A DNA stretch of 64,000 bases, taken from positions 1 through 64,000 of the forward strand of contig DATHEA010000005.1 of NCBI GenBank assembly GCA_035318745.1, given 5' to 3'. Both the position numbers and the translations under genes were made by a program. Positions 7,843-18,530 of the stretch are shown in pieces. The stretch's first letter is position 1. Every line of letters begins with the position of its first letter. Source of the stretch: VRUE01 sp035318745. Lineage in GTDB: Bacteria; Actinomycetota; Thermoleophilia; Solirubrobacterales; 70-9. The notes beneath the pieces were generated by a model that saw nothing but the letters and a program-made list of their open reading frames with translations, did not search any database and was not told where the DNA came from.

Positions 7843-9170
7843 ACGGCAACGACAAGGGAGTCGCCGAGCGCAGCATGGGCCTTGGCCTGCGAGCACTCAA
7901 CTGGCTTGCCGGCTCTGACCTGCTCGACCGGATCCGAGCCCGCAAACAGATCGAGCGGGCGCTCTTCCAGGGCACCAAGAACGGCTTCCGCTCGGCGACC
8001 GCAGCCGGACGCACCTTCAAGGCAGCGCAGAAGCTGACCCGACCGGCGCGCCAGGCGACGGGCAAGCCCCGCGCCCTCTTCGACATCAGCCCCGACGACG
8101 AGCAGGAGATGTTCCAGGAGGCGATGCGCGATTTCGCCGAGGCCAAGGTCCGGCCCGCCGCCCAAGAGGCGGACGCCGAGCGCGCGACCCCGGCGGAGCT
8201 GCTGACCCAGGTCAACGAGCTCGGCGTCAACACGCTTGGCATCCCCGAGGAGCTCGGTGGCGTGATGCACGAGCAGGCGGCAACGACCAGCGCTCTGGTC
8301 GGCGAGGCGCTGGCCCACGGCGACATGGGGATCGCCTACGCAGCCCTTGCGCCCGGCGCAGTCGCCACCGCGATCGGCCACTGGGGAACGCCCGAGCAGG
8401 AGGCCACCTACCTGCCCGCCTTCAGCGGCGAGGATGTGCCCGCCGCCGCCCTGGCTCTGCTCGAGCCAGGGCCGCTCTTCGACCCGCTGAAGCTGGAGAC
8501 GGCGGCGCGCCGGGACGGCGAGGACTGGATCCTCACCGGGGCCAAGTCGCTCGTCGCCCGAGCCGCCGAGTGCGAGCTGTTCCTCGTCGCGGCCGAGGCC
8601 GAGGACCTGGGCCCGGCGCTGTTTGTGATCGAGTCTGGTGCCTCTGGCCTCTCGGTCCAGGACGAGCCGGCTATGGGGCTGCGACCCGCCGCCACCGGCC
8701 GCCTGCTGCTGGAGGACGTGCGACTGCCCGCCACCGCCCTGCTCGGCGACGGCGACCGCGACTCTTACGTCGAGTGCGTGCAGCGGGCGCGGATCGCCTG
8801 GTGTGCCCTCGCCGTGGGCGCCTCGCAGGCGGTGCTCGACTACGTAATCCCCTACGTCAACGAACGCACCGCCTTCGGCGAACCGGTCTCCAACCGCCAG
8901 GCGGTCGCCTTCGCCGTCTCCGACATAGGCATCGAGAGCAGTGGCATGCGGCTCGCCACCTACCGTGCCGCCAGCCGCGCCGACCAGGGACAGGAGTTCG
9001 GTCGCGAGGCGGCACTGGCGCGCAAGCTCTGCGCCGCCAAGGGCATGGAGATCGGCTCCGAAGGGGTGCAGTTGCTCGGCGGGCACGGCTTCGTCAAGGA
9101 GCACCCGGTCGAGCGCTGGTACCGCGACCTCCGCGCAGCGGGCGTGATGGAGGGCGCCCTGCTCGTCTAG
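7839..9170 (+). CDS. Acyl-CoA dehydrogenase family protein
   Basis: A 443-aa protein from a GTG that overlaps the MaoC stop (GTGA). The first ~75 residues are a basic, Ala-rich extension not found in standard acyl-CoA dehydrogenases. The dehydrogenase fold follows: the N-terminal helical domain from 'DDEQEMFQEAMRDFAEAKV', a beta domain, and the C-terminal helical domain with 'AFGEPVSNRQAVAFAVSD' and 'QLLGGHGFVKEHPVERWYRD', the FAD and acyl-binding signature. It would introduce the alpha-beta double bond in acyl-CoA and pass electrons to ETF. The end 'VMEGALLV' differs from the usual 'IYEGTNEI', so the catalytic Glu is uncertain. It may pair with the next gene as a heteromeric enzyme, as in actinobacterial FadE pairs. 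Confidence 0.9.
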   Translation: MNGNDKGVAERSMGLGLRALNWLAGSDLLDRIRARKQIERALFQGTKNGFRSATAAGRTFKAAQKLTRPARQATGKPRALFDISPDDEQEMFQEAMRDFAEAKVRPAAQEADAERATPAELLTQVNELGVNTLGIPEELGGVMHEQAATTSALVGEALAHGDMGIAYAALAPGAVATAIGHWGTPEQEATYLPAFSGEDVPAAALALLEPGPLFDPLKLETAARRDGEDWILTGAKSLVARAAECELFLVAAEAEDLGPALFVIESGASGLSVQDEPAMGLRPAATGRLLLEDVRLPATALLGDGDRDSYVECVQRARIAWCALAVGASQAVLDYVIPYVNERTAFGEPVSNRQAVAFAVSDIGIESSGMRLATYRAASRADQGQEFGREAALARKLCAAKGMEIGSEGVQLLGGHGFVKEHPVERWYRDLRAAGVMEGALLV

Positions 9171-9205
9171 CGCCCACGGCACTCGGCTCAAGCGAAAGGC
9201 AGACG

Positions 9206-10420
9206 ATGATCAACCTAGAGATACCGAAGAAGTTCAGGCCACTGGCAAGCCAGGCCAATCAGGTCGCGACCGAGGTCTTCCGACCGATCTCGCGCAAGTA
9301 CGACGAGGCCGAGCACTCCTACCCGAAAGAGCTCGACATGCTCGCCTCGCTGATCGACGGGATGAACGAGGGCTCCGACATCGGCGGCGCCGGCGCGGCC
9401 GGCGTACGGCGGGAGTCGAATGGCGACGGCGACGGCGGCAATCGCAACGGCTCCAACCTCTCCACCGTGCTCGGCATCGTCGAGCTCTGCTGGGGAGACG
9501 TCGGCCTGCTGCTCTCGATGCCGCGCCAGGGCCTCGGCAACTCGGCGATCGCCTCGGTTGCGACCGAGGAGCAGCTCGAGCGCTACGGCGGCAAGTGGGC
9601 GGCGATGGCGATCACCGAGCCCGAGGCCGGCTCGGACTCGGCCGCGATCCGCACGACCGCCAAGCTCGATGGCGAGGAGTACGTGCTCAACGGCGAGAAG
9701 ATCTTCGTCACCTCCGGTGACCGCGCCGACCTGATCGTCGTCTGGGCCTCGCTCGATCCCTCTAAAGGCAGGGCGGCGATCAAGTCGTTCATCGTCGAGC
9801 GCGACAACCCCGGCCTGAAGCTCGACCGGCTCGAGCACAAGCTCGGCATCCGCGCCTCGGACACCGCCAATTTCATCCTGCAGGACTGCCGGGTGCCGAA
9901 AGAGGCGCTGCTGGGCAGCTCCGAGGTCGAGGACAAGCAGGGCTTCGGCGGCGCGATGCAGACCTTCGACAACACGCGGCCGCTGGTCGCGGCGATGGCG
10001 GTCGGCGTCGCCAGGGCCTCGCTCGAGCGGGCGCGCGAGTGCCTGGCCGAGGCCGGGGTCGAGTTCGACTACGCGGTGCCGGCGCTGTCTCAGCCGGCCG
10101 CGGTCTCGCGCTACCTGGAGATGGAGGCCGACTACGAGGCGGCGCGGCTGCTGACGCTGCAGGCGGCCTGGATGGCCGACAATGGCAAGCCCAACTCGCT
10201 GCAGGCCTCGATGGCGAAGGCCAAGGCGGGTCGCACCTGCGTCGACGTCGCGCTCGGCTGCGTCGAGCTCTGCGGTGCGGTCGGCTACGGCGAGGACGAG
10301 CTGCTGGAGAAGTGGGCGCGCGACGCCAAGATCCTCGACATCTTCGAGGGCACGCAGCAGATCCAGCTCTTGATCGTGGCGCGCCAGCTGCTCGGCAAGA
10401 GCTCGGCCGAACTTAGGTAG
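9206..10420 (+). CDS. Acyl-CoA dehydrogenase
   Basis: A 404-aa enzyme of usual length, starting at an ATG preceded by AAAGG. Motifs seen: 'AMAITEPEAGSDSAAIRTTA' (FAD and substrate binding), 'LNGEKIFVTSG', and near the C-terminus 'ILDIFEGTQQIQ', which supplies the usual catalytic Glu. A Gly/Asp/Asn-rich insert at about residues 58-80 ('GGAGAAGV...DGDGGNRNGS') replaces part of the normal active-site lid and may alter substrate choice. It catalyses acyl-CoA to enoyl-CoA with FAD and is the last gene of the operon that starts with the thiolase. A hairpin at 10423-10465 follows. Confidence 0.93.
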   Translation: MINLEIPKKFRPLASQANQVATEVFRPISRKYDEAEHSYPKELDMLASLIDGMNEGSDIGGAGAAGVRRESNGDGDGGNRNGSNLSTVLGIVELCWGDVGLLLSMPRQGLGNSAIASVATEEQLERYGGKWAAMAITEPEAGSDSAAIRTTAKLDGEEYVLNGEKIFVTSGDRADLIVVWASLDPSKGRAAIKSFIVERDNPGLKLDRLEHKLGIRASDTANFILQDCRVPKEALLGSSEVEDKQGFGGAMQTFDNTRPLVAAMAVGVARASLERARECLAEAGVEFDYAVPALSQPAAVSRYLEMEADYEAARLLTLQAAWMADNGKPNSLQASMAKAKAGRTCVDVALGCVELCGAVGYGEDELLEKWARDAKILDIFEGTQQIQLLIVARQLLGKSSAELR

Positions 10421-10422
10421 GT

Positions 10423-10465
10423 CGAGGTTTCAGTTTCCCGCCTATATGGCGGGTAAGTGCAACCT
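10423..10465. terminator. Bidirectional hairpin between convergent genes
   Basis: Nested inverted repeats lie in the 47-bp gap between the dehydrogenase and the HxlR gene: outer GAGGTT (10423-10428) with AACCTC (10460-10465), inner CCCGCC (10436-10441) with GGCGGG (10447-10452) around TATAT. There is no U tract. Confidence 0.6.
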
Positions 10466-10467
10466 CG

Positions 10468-11142
10468 TCAGGCGGCGGCTGGCTCGGCAACGAAGGCGAG
10501 CGCGGCCTGGCGCAGGCGCTCGGGCAGGACGATCATTGCGCGCAGTTCCTCCAGCGCGCCGCGGTCGCCCTCGATCTCGATGTCCCGCTCCGCTACCTCG
10601 CCGGCGACCAATGCCGCCAACACATCGGCGGGTTCACCGGCGAGCATCAGGTCGGCCTCCCGCGCCTCGCCGCGGGAGGCCGAGATCCAGCCGTCCTCGA
10701 TTCGCAGCCAGTACGACTGCCCGCCGCTGCGCAGGCCGATGGTCAGCCGCGCGTCCGGTGGCGGCTGGGCGAGAATGCGGATCGCGTTCGCAAGCGAGGT
10801 CGGCGCGAGGTGGACGACGTCGTCGACCCGCTCGAAGTGCAGGCCCCAGCGGCCCAGCTCGACCATCGGTCGCTCCAGCCCCCAGCCGACCTCGGTCAGC
10901 TCGTAGGCAACGCCGGTTGCAGGCGGGTCGAGCTCGCGACGGCGCACGACGCCATGGCTCTCGAGGTCGCGCAGCCGCTTGGTCAGGACGTCGGTGGGCG
11001 CGTTGCCGACGTTGCGGACGAGATCGGAGAAGCGCAGCGGTCCGAGCGAGAGCTCGCGCACGATCAGCAGCGACCAGCGCTCGCCGATCCGGTCGAGCGC
11101 ACAGGCGAGGCTGCAGGATTGGTCGTATTCGCGACGCGACAT
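10468..11142 (-). CDS. HxlR-family regulator with C-terminal SCP2-like domain
   Basis: A 224-aa protein. Residues 1-105 are a HxlR winged helix: 'CSLACALDRIGERWSLLIVRE' with the family Cys near residue 10, 'RFSDLVRNVGNAPTDVLTKRLRDLE', and a wing ending in 'YELTEVGWGL'. The rest looks like the sterol-carrier-like domain seen in some actinobacterial HxlR proteins, which could bind a lipid effector. It lies convergent to the beta-oxidation operon and divergent from the second MMPL gene. It probably controls that MMPL gene, itself, or both; a CAAAG-N6-CTTTG site lies in the divergent gap. Confidence 0.88.
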   Translation of the reverse strand: MSRREYDQSCSLACALDRIGERWSLLIVRELSLGPLRFSDLVRNVGNAPTDVLTKRLRDLESHGVVRRRELDPPATGVAYELTEVGWGLERPMVELGRWGLHFERVDDVVHLAPTSLANAIRILAQPPPDARLTIGLRSGGQSYWLRIEDGWISASRGEAREADLMLAGEPADVLAALVAGEVAERDIEIEGDRGALEELRAMIVLPERLRQAALAFVAEPAAA

Positions 11143-11173
11143 TGACCGATGGTAACAGCGTTAATTTGAATTC

Positions 11174-11189
11174 CAAAGCACCTACTTTG
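11174..11189. promoter_or_regulatory. Candidate HxlR operator in divergent promoter region
   Basis: CAAAG (11174-11178) and CTTTG (11185-11189) form an inverted repeat with a 6-bp spacer, extended by TT/AA on both sides. They sit in the AT-rich 103-bp gap between the divergent HxlR and MMPL genes. Placement, not homology, is the basis. Confidence 0.5.
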
Positions 11190-11245
11190 AAATCTGGTAC
11201 GGTCCCGGGCGCCTAACGTCTCCGTCCCCTCGCGTCAGGACTCCG

Positions 11246-13375
11246 ATGACCAGAATCGCCGACCTCACCTGGAACCATCCAAAGCGAGTCCTCATCGCCG
11301 TAGCGATATTCGCCGTGCTCGCCGTCGCGATCGGCCACAACGTCGAGCAGCACCTGAAGGCAGCCGGATTCACCGACAGCGCCTCGGAGAGCGAGCGGGC
11401 GACGAAGCTGCTCGACGAATCGCTCGGCTACAACCCGAACCCGGCAATAGTGCTGGTCGTCCGCGCTCCCGGCGGCGGGCAGCTCGACATCGGCGAACCC
11501 GCCGTGCGCCGCGAGGTCGCCCGGCTCAGCCGCGGCATGTCGAAAGTCGAATACGTCGGCCGGGTCGTCAACCCGCTGCACAACCGCCGTTCCGGCGCCG
11601 AGCTGATCGCTCGCGACGGCGAATCGCTGGCGATCGCCGGTTATCTCTCGACGACGGACATCGAGGACGCCGGCGGCATCGCCGCCGAAGGGGTCGAACC
11701 TCTGGTCGCCTCCAGCCCCCTCGACGTCCAGATGGGCGGATTTGCCGCGGGCTTCAACGAAACCAACGACCAGACCAAAACCGACCTGACCAGGGCCGAG
11801 CTGATCGCCTTCCCGATCCTGGCGCTGCTGCTGCTGTTCGTCTTCCGTGGCGTCGTCGCCGCGGCGATTCCGCTGCTGATCGGAGGCGTCTCGATCGTCG
11901 GCACGTTGTTCGTGCTGCGCCTGATGGCCGGCGTCACCGATACCTCGGTCTTTGCCCTCAACATCGCCACCGGGCTCAGCCTGGGCTTGGCGGTCGACTA
12001 CGCCCTGCTTCTGGTCTCGCGCTACCGCGAGGAGATAGGGCGCGACGGTGCGTCGCGGGAGGCACACCGTCGCACCGTCCAGACGGCGGGCCGCACCGCC
12101 GTCTTCTCCGGCCTCACGGTGGCGGCGGCGATGGCGGCGCTGATCGTCATGCCTCAGCGCTTCCTTTACTCGATGGCGGTCGCCGGCGCCTCCGTTGCGG
12201 TGTTGTCCTCGGTGATCGCGATTCTCGTCGTGCCTTCGCTGCTGGCGCTGCTCGGAACGCGCATCGACGCGCTTTCGATCCGCCGCGGCCCGGCAGTCTC
12301 GGACACCTCCGACGGCTGGTACCGCCTGGCGCGCGGCGTAATGCGTCGTCCGGTTGCCGTGGCCTTGGCCAGCTCGGCGCTGCTCCTGGCGGCCGCGGCG
12401 CCGCTGTTGTGGACGACGCTTACCGGCCCCAGCGCCGAAGCGGTGCCGCCCGGGAAACCCTCCCACGAAGCCTACGAGTACCTGGAAGCGCATTACCCGC
12501 GTGACGTCACCGAGGCAGTCACCGTCACCGTCGACGGACGCGCGAGCAATGCGCAGCTAGTCAGCTTCCAGCGGCAGATCGAAGCCGTCGGCGGAGTTGC
12601 CGGCGGCGCGCCCTTCGCCCGCGCTTCCGGACAGGTCGCCTTCGCCAACTTCGCTCTCACCGAACCGGCCCTCCATGCCGGTGCACAGGACTCGGTGCAC
12701 GCGATCCGCGACCTCTCTCCACCCAGCGCCTCGAGCACGCTCGTATCCGGCAACACGGCCGGCTTCATCGATCAGAAGCAGAGCCTGCTCGACCACGCCC
12801 CGCTCGTGGTCGGGATCATCGCCCTGACCACGCTCGTCCTCCTCTTCCTGCTTACCGGCTCGGTCCTCTTGCCGATCAAGACCCTGCTGATGAACTCGCT
12901 GACCCTGGGGGCGACGCTCGGCATCCTCGTCCTCGCCTTCCAGGCCGGCTGGCTCGACAGCCCGCTCGACTACACCGGGCCGGCGGCGATCGAGGTGACC
13001 AGCCTGGTCTTCCTCTTCGCCGTCATCTTCGGGCTCGCCACCGACTACGCGGTCCTCGTCATGTCGCGGATCAAAGAGCAGTACGACCTCGGGGCCGGCA
13101 ACGAAGAGGCGGTCGCGATCGGGATCGGCCGCACCGGCCGGGTGATCACCGCGGCGGCGTTGGCGATCGCGATCGTCTTCCTCGCCTTCGGCGTCAGTAC
13201 CGTCTTCTTCGTCAAGCAGATCGCGATCGGGATGGCCTTCGGGGTGATGATCGACGCGACGATCGTCCGTGCCCTGCTCGTGCCCTCGCTGATGCGCCTG
13301 CTCGGCGAGTGGAACTGGTGGGCGCCCAGGCCCCTGCGCCGCATCTACCTGCGCCTGGGCATCTCCGAGGCCTGA
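11246..13375 (+). CDS. MMPL/RND-family membrane transporter (paralogue of 1951-4086)
   Basis: A 709-aa MMPL protein starting 'MTRIADLTWNHPKRVLIAV'. The two-fold MMPL layout is complete, with GxxxDY motifs 'LSLGLAVDYALLLVSRYREE' and 'FGLATDYAVLVMSRIKE' and the C-terminal helices ending in 'GEWNWWAPRPLRRIYLRLG'. It is highly similar along its length to the first MMPL protein, including 'AELIAFP.LALLLL.VFRGVVAA', so the pair arose by duplication. It is divergent from the HxlR regulator and followed by a palindrome and an acyl-CoA synthetase. The likely role is proton-driven lipid or fatty-acid export; the substrate is unknown. Confidence 0.9.
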   Translation: MTRIADLTWNHPKRVLIAVAIFAVLAVAIGHNVEQHLKAAGFTDSASESERATKLLDESLGYNPNPAIVLVVRAPGGGQLDIGEPAVRREVARLSRGMSKVEYVGRVVNPLHNRRSGAELIARDGESLAIAGYLSTTDIEDAGGIAAEGVEPLVASSPLDVQMGGFAAGFNETNDQTKTDLTRAELIAFPILALLLLFVFRGVVAAAIPLLIGGVSIVGTLFVLRLMAGVTDTSVFALNIATGLSLGLAVDYALLLVSRYREEIGRDGASREAHRRTVQTAGRTAVFSGLTVAAAMAALIVMPQRFLYSMAVAGASVAVLSSVIAILVVPSLLALLGTRIDALSIRRGPAVSDTSDGWYRLARGVMRRPVAVALASSALLLAAAAPLLWTTLTGPSAEAVPPGKPSHEAYEYLEAHYPRDVTEAVTVTVDGRASNAQLVSFQRQIEAVGGVAGGAPFARASGQVAFANFALTEPALHAGAQDSVHAIRDLSPPSASSTLVSGNTAGFIDQKQSLLDHAPLVVGIIALTTLVLLFLLTGSVLLPIKTLLMNSLTLGATLGILVLAFQAGWLDSPLDYTGPAAIEVTSLVFLFAVIFGLATDYAVLVMSRIKEQYDLGAGNEEAVAIGIGRTGRVITAAALAIAIVFLAFGVSTVFFVKQIAIGMAFGVMIDATIVRALLVPSLMRLLGEWNWWAPRPLRRIYLRLGISEA

Positions 13376-13382
13376 ACTGCCC

Positions 13383-13431
13383 GCCGACGGGCCGATTTCC
13401 CACGAAATACGTGGCAAGTCGGCCCGTCGGC
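13383..13431. repeat. Palindromic element related to the in-frame MaoC palindrome
   Basis: The 13-bp perfect outer arms GCCGACGGGCCGA (13383-13395) and TCGGCCCGTCGGC (13419-13431) continue inward with CCACG/CGTGG around an AAATA loop. It sits in the 82-bp gap between the MMPL and acyl-CoA synthetase genes, both on the plus strand, so it may act as a terminator. The outer arm matches that of the element at 7384 except for one base. Confidence 0.7.
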
Positions 13432-13457
13432 CCTGATGTTGCGGCAGACTGCCGCCC

Positions 13458-14894
13458 GTGAACTTCGTCGAGGACGTGATGGAACGCTCCCCCGCCTCGC
13501 GGCTGGGGATCGTCGCCGTCGATGCCGAGGGAAACCGGCGCGACTGGTACTTCGGCGAACTGATCGCCCGCTCGGCCGGGCTCTCCGGGGCTTTCGCCGC
13601 GCGGGGGGTTAAGCGCGGCGACGTCGTGATGACGCTGCTCGGCAACCGGATCGAGTGGGCGCTGACGCTGCTTGCCTGCTGGCGGATGGGCGCCGTCGCC
13701 CTGCCCTGCAGCCCTCAGCTACGCCGCCACGACCTCGAGCGGCGCGCGAGCGGCGCCCTGCCGGCGCTCTGCGTCGCCGCCGCCGAGATGCTCGGCGAGC
13801 TGCCCGAGGGAGTGCCGGCGATGACCCTGGACGAGGTCGCCGCGACCCTCGACGAGGACCGGCCGCAGGAGACCCCGGCGGCAATCGAGGCGATGGACGG
13901 CGAGGACCCGGCGCTGGTCGTCTTCACCTCCGGCACTACCGGCGAGCCGCGTGGCGTCGTCCACGCCTACCGCTACCTGAGCGGGCAGCGCACCCAGGCC
14001 GAGCACTGGCTCGGCTCCCAGCCCGGTGAGCTGGTCTGGTGCACGACCGCTCCCGGCTGGTCGAAGTCGGCCCGCAACGTCTTCCTCGCGCCCTGGTTGA
14101 CCGGCGCCGCGGCGGTCATCCACGACGGCCGCTTCGAACCTGCCGAGCGCCTGGACATAGCCGAGGCGCTCGGCGTCAACGTGCTCTGCCAGGCGCCGAC
14201 CGAGTACAGGATGCTGGCCAAGCGCACGCCGCTGCGACCCCTCCCGGCACTGCGCCGCATGGTCTCCGCCGGCGAGGCGCTGGAGGCGAAGACGATCGCC
14301 GCCTTCCGTGAGGCGATGGGCTGCGAGCCCGCCGATGGCTACGGACAGACCGAGACCGGTCACATCTGCGGCAACCTCGCGGGCGAGCCCGTGCGTCCGG
14401 GCTCGATGGGCAAACCGCTGCCCGGGATCGAGGTTCGCGTCCTCGACGGAGAGCTCCAGCTCATGGCCTCCTCCTCCCCCACCTTTTTCTCGCGCTACCT
14501 TGACGGCGAGCGCTTCGACGGCGAGTGGTGGCCGACCGGCGACCTGGTCTGCCAGGACGACGACGGCCACCTCTGGTTCGAGGGCCGCAACGACGACGTG
14601 ATCGTCTCCTCCGGCTACCGGATCGGCCCGGTCGAGGTCGAGGCGGCACTGCTGTCCCACCCGGCCGTCGCCGAGGCTGCGGCCGTCGCCGCCCCCGACC
14701 CCGAGCGCGGCGCCGTCGTGCGGGCGATCGTCGTTCCGCGCGACCGCGAGCCGAGCGAGGAGCTGGCCCGCGAGCTGCAGGAGCACTGCAAGCGCGAGAC
14801 CGCCCCCTACAAGTTCCCCCGCATCGTCGAGTTCGCCACCGAGCTGCCAAAGACCGCCAGCGGCAAGATCAAGCGCGCCGAGCTGCGCGGCTAG
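13458..14894 (+). CDS. AMP-dependent acyl-CoA synthetase/ligase
   Basis: A 478-aa protein with a GTG start, somewhat short for the family. ANL-superfamily motifs: P-loop-like 'VVFTSGTTGEPRGVVH' (A3), 'DGYGQTETGH' (A5), 'WPTGDLVCQDDDGHLWFEGRNDD' region (A7/A8) and 'KTASGKIKRAEL' with the adenylation lysine (A10). The A8 hinge 'IVSSGYRIGPVEVE' resembles medium-chain acyl-CoA synthetases (Acsm/butyryl-CoA type). It activates a carboxylic acid to its CoA thioester via acyl-AMP and could feed the beta-oxidation operon just upstream. Its stop codon lies inside the left arm of repeat element A1. Confidence 0.92.
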   Translation: MNFVEDVMERSPASRLGIVAVDAEGNRRDWYFGELIARSAGLSGAFAARGVKRGDVVMTLLGNRIEWALTLLACWRMGAVALPCSPQLRRHDLERRASGALPALCVAAAEMLGELPEGVPAMTLDEVAATLDEDRPQETPAAIEAMDGEDPALVVFTSGTTGEPRGVVHAYRYLSGQRTQAEHWLGSQPGELVWCTTAPGWSKSARNVFLAPWLTGAAAVIHDGRFEPAERLDIAEALGVNVLCQAPTEYRMLAKRTPLRPLPALRRMVSAGEALEAKTIAAFREAMGCEPADGYGQTETGHICGNLAGEPVRPGSMGKPLPGIEVRVLDGELQLMASSSPTFFSRYLDGERFDGEWWPTGDLVCQDDDGHLWFEGRNDDVIVSSGYRIGPVEVEAALLSHPAVAEAAAVAAPDPERGAVVRAIVVPRDREPSEELARELQEHCKRETAPYKFPRIVEFATELPKTASGKIKRAELRG

Positions 14895-15013
14895 ACGCCT
14901 GGAAACCAAGCATCTCGGGGTCCTCGGTCCGGTCGGTTCGGTCACGCACTGCAGTGCGCTCCCTCACCGATCCTCCCTGCGTCCCCCGACCTGCTTGGTT
15001 TCCAGGCGTCTAG
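14891..15013. repeat. Family A inverted-repeat element, copy A1 (convergent site)
   Basis: Perfect 22-bp outer arms lie at 14891-14912 and 14992-15013. They enclose a core with block 1 TCCTCGGTC (14921-14929), an inner hairpin GCAC-TG-CAGTGC near 14945-14957, and block 2 CCTCCCTGCGTCC (14972-14984). The arms contain the stop codons of both flanking convergent genes (TAG at 14892-14894 and, on the minus strand, 15010-15012). Core blocks 1 and 2 recur in copies A2, A3 and A4, while the outer arms differ. Confidence 0.88.
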
Positions 15014-16428
15014 GCAGTCTTAGCGAAGGCCTCGTCTAGGCCGACGGGGCGGCCGAGATGGAACCCCTGGGCCATATCGACCCCGTACTCGCGCAGCATC
15101 TCGGCCGTCTGGTCGTCCTGGACGTACTCGGCGATCGTCGACTTGCCGAGGCCGCGGGCGATCTGGACGATCGCCTGGACGGTGAGCTGGTCGGCATCGC
15201 TGCGCGGCAGGTCGCGGACGAACGCGCCATCGATCTTGATCAGATCGAAGGGGATCGACTTCAAGTAGTGGAAGGGGCTGAAACCGGCGCCGTAGTCGTC
15301 GATCGCGACCTGGCAGCCGAACTCGGTCAGCCGGTCGGCGAAGCCGGAGGCTGCGTCGAAGTCGTAGACGTTCGCCGTCTCGGTGATCTCGAAGGTGCAG
15401 CTGGAGGGGTCGGCGTCGCCTTCGTCAAGCCGTCGTTCGATGAACTCGAGCACTGAGATGTCGGCCAGCGAGGCGCCGGAGAGGTTGACATGCAACGACA
15501 GCGGCGCTCCCTGGCGCTGCCGTTCCCCGAGCAGCTCCAGCGCTTGACCGACGACCCAGCGGTCCAGCTCCTGAACCATGCCGGCGCGCTCCGCGGCCTC
15601 GATGAACGAGGCTGCGGGCAGCAGCTGTCCCTCTTCGTCGGTCATCCGCAAGAGCAGCTCGTAGCGCTCGATCCCACCGGAGGCGAGGCTGCGGATCGGC
15701 TGGGTGTGAAGGCTGAGGCGGTCGTCGGTGAGGGCATCGCGGATCCTCGCCGCGGTCGTCTGGCGGCGCTCGGGATCGCGCTGTGGCTCGTTCGGGTCGC
15801 GGAAGAGGGCGATCTGGTTGCGTCCCCCCTCCTTTGCCCGGTACATCGCCTGATCGGCGGCGACCAGCACCGCTTCGGAGCCGATTCCCTTCTCACCGCC
15901 GCCGAACATCGTGATGCCGACGCTGATCGTCGCCGGGTCGGAGTCGGAGGTGGGCTGGACGCTGTCGGCAACCTGGGCGCGCAGGTCCTCACCCAGTTGC
16001 ATCGCACCCTCGACTTCGGTCTGCGGCATCAAGATCGCAAACTCGTCGCCGGAGAGACGGGCGACGATGTCGGTGGCGCGCACCCTTTCCCGCATCACCC
16101 CGGCGACCTGACGGATCAGGTTGTCACCGGCATGGTGGCCGAGCGAGTCGTTGATCGCCTTGAGGCCGTCGATGTCGACGATCATCACCGCGCCGCGGCC
16201 GCCGTAGCGGGCGCTGAAGGAGACGTACTGGTCGAGTTCGGCGCGGAAGCGGCGACGGTCGAGGAGCCCGGTGAGCGAATCGTGGTCGGCGAGATAGCGA
16301 AGCTCGGCCTCGGTCCGCTCGGCCCGCTCCAGCGCCGCCAGTACGACCGCTCGGTCGTCGTCCTCGAGCTTCTTCAGCACTGCTTCGATCGCCGGCTCGC
16401 TCTGCGCAGGGGGTCTTTCGTTCGCCAC
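15010..16428 (-). CDS. GGDEF-EAL cyclic-di-GMP turnover protein
   Basis: A 472-aa cytoplasmic protein from a GTG at 16428. The upstream ATG at 16560 would read through the divergent promoter of the neighbour and adds no conserved sequence. A short N-terminal coiled coil precedes a GGDEF domain (signature SGDEF in 'RLSGDEFAIL', one Gly changed to Ser) and an EAL domain with 'YELLLRM', 'HVNLSG', 'FEITETA', 'IDDYGAGFSPFHYLKSIPFDL' split motif and 'AEYVQ'. All metal-binding residues of the phosphodiesterase look present, so c-di-GMP hydrolysis is more certain than synthesis. There is no sensor domain or TM segment. It is divergent from the DUF255 gene. Confidence 0.9.
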   Translation of the reverse strand: MANERPPAQSEPAIEAVLKKLEDDDRAVVLAALERAERTEAELRYLADHDSLTGLLDRRRFRAELDQYVSFSARYGGRGAVMIVDIDGLKAINDSLGHHAGDNLIRQVAGVMRERVRATDIVARLSGDEFAILMPQTEVEGAMQLGEDLRAQVADSVQPTSDSDPATISVGITMFGGGEKGIGSEAVLVAADQAMYRAKEGGRNQIALFRDPNEPQRDPERRQTTAARIRDALTDDRLSLHTQPIRSLASGGIERYELLLRMTDEEGQLLPAASFIEAAERAGMVQELDRWVVGQALELLGERQRQGAPLSLHVNLSGASLADISVLEFIERRLDEGDADPSSCTFEITETANVYDFDAASGFADRLTEFGCQVAIDDYGAGFSPFHYLKSIPFDLIKIDGAFVRDLPRSDADQLTVQAIVQIARGLGKSTIAEYVQDDQTAEMLREYGVDMAQGFHLGRPVGLDEAFAKTA

Positions 16429-16558
16429 CCGAGGAAGGTAGATATATCCAGCGGTCTTTTTCCTAAAGACACGCCGGAATTCCACATTGCGACCTAGTTT
16501 CGGCGACCCCACGCCACCTAATAGTTGGCCTCTCCGATCCGCGGGTAGTGTGAAGTGC

Positions 16559-18526
<1,968 letters not shown>

Positions 18527-18530
18527 AAGG

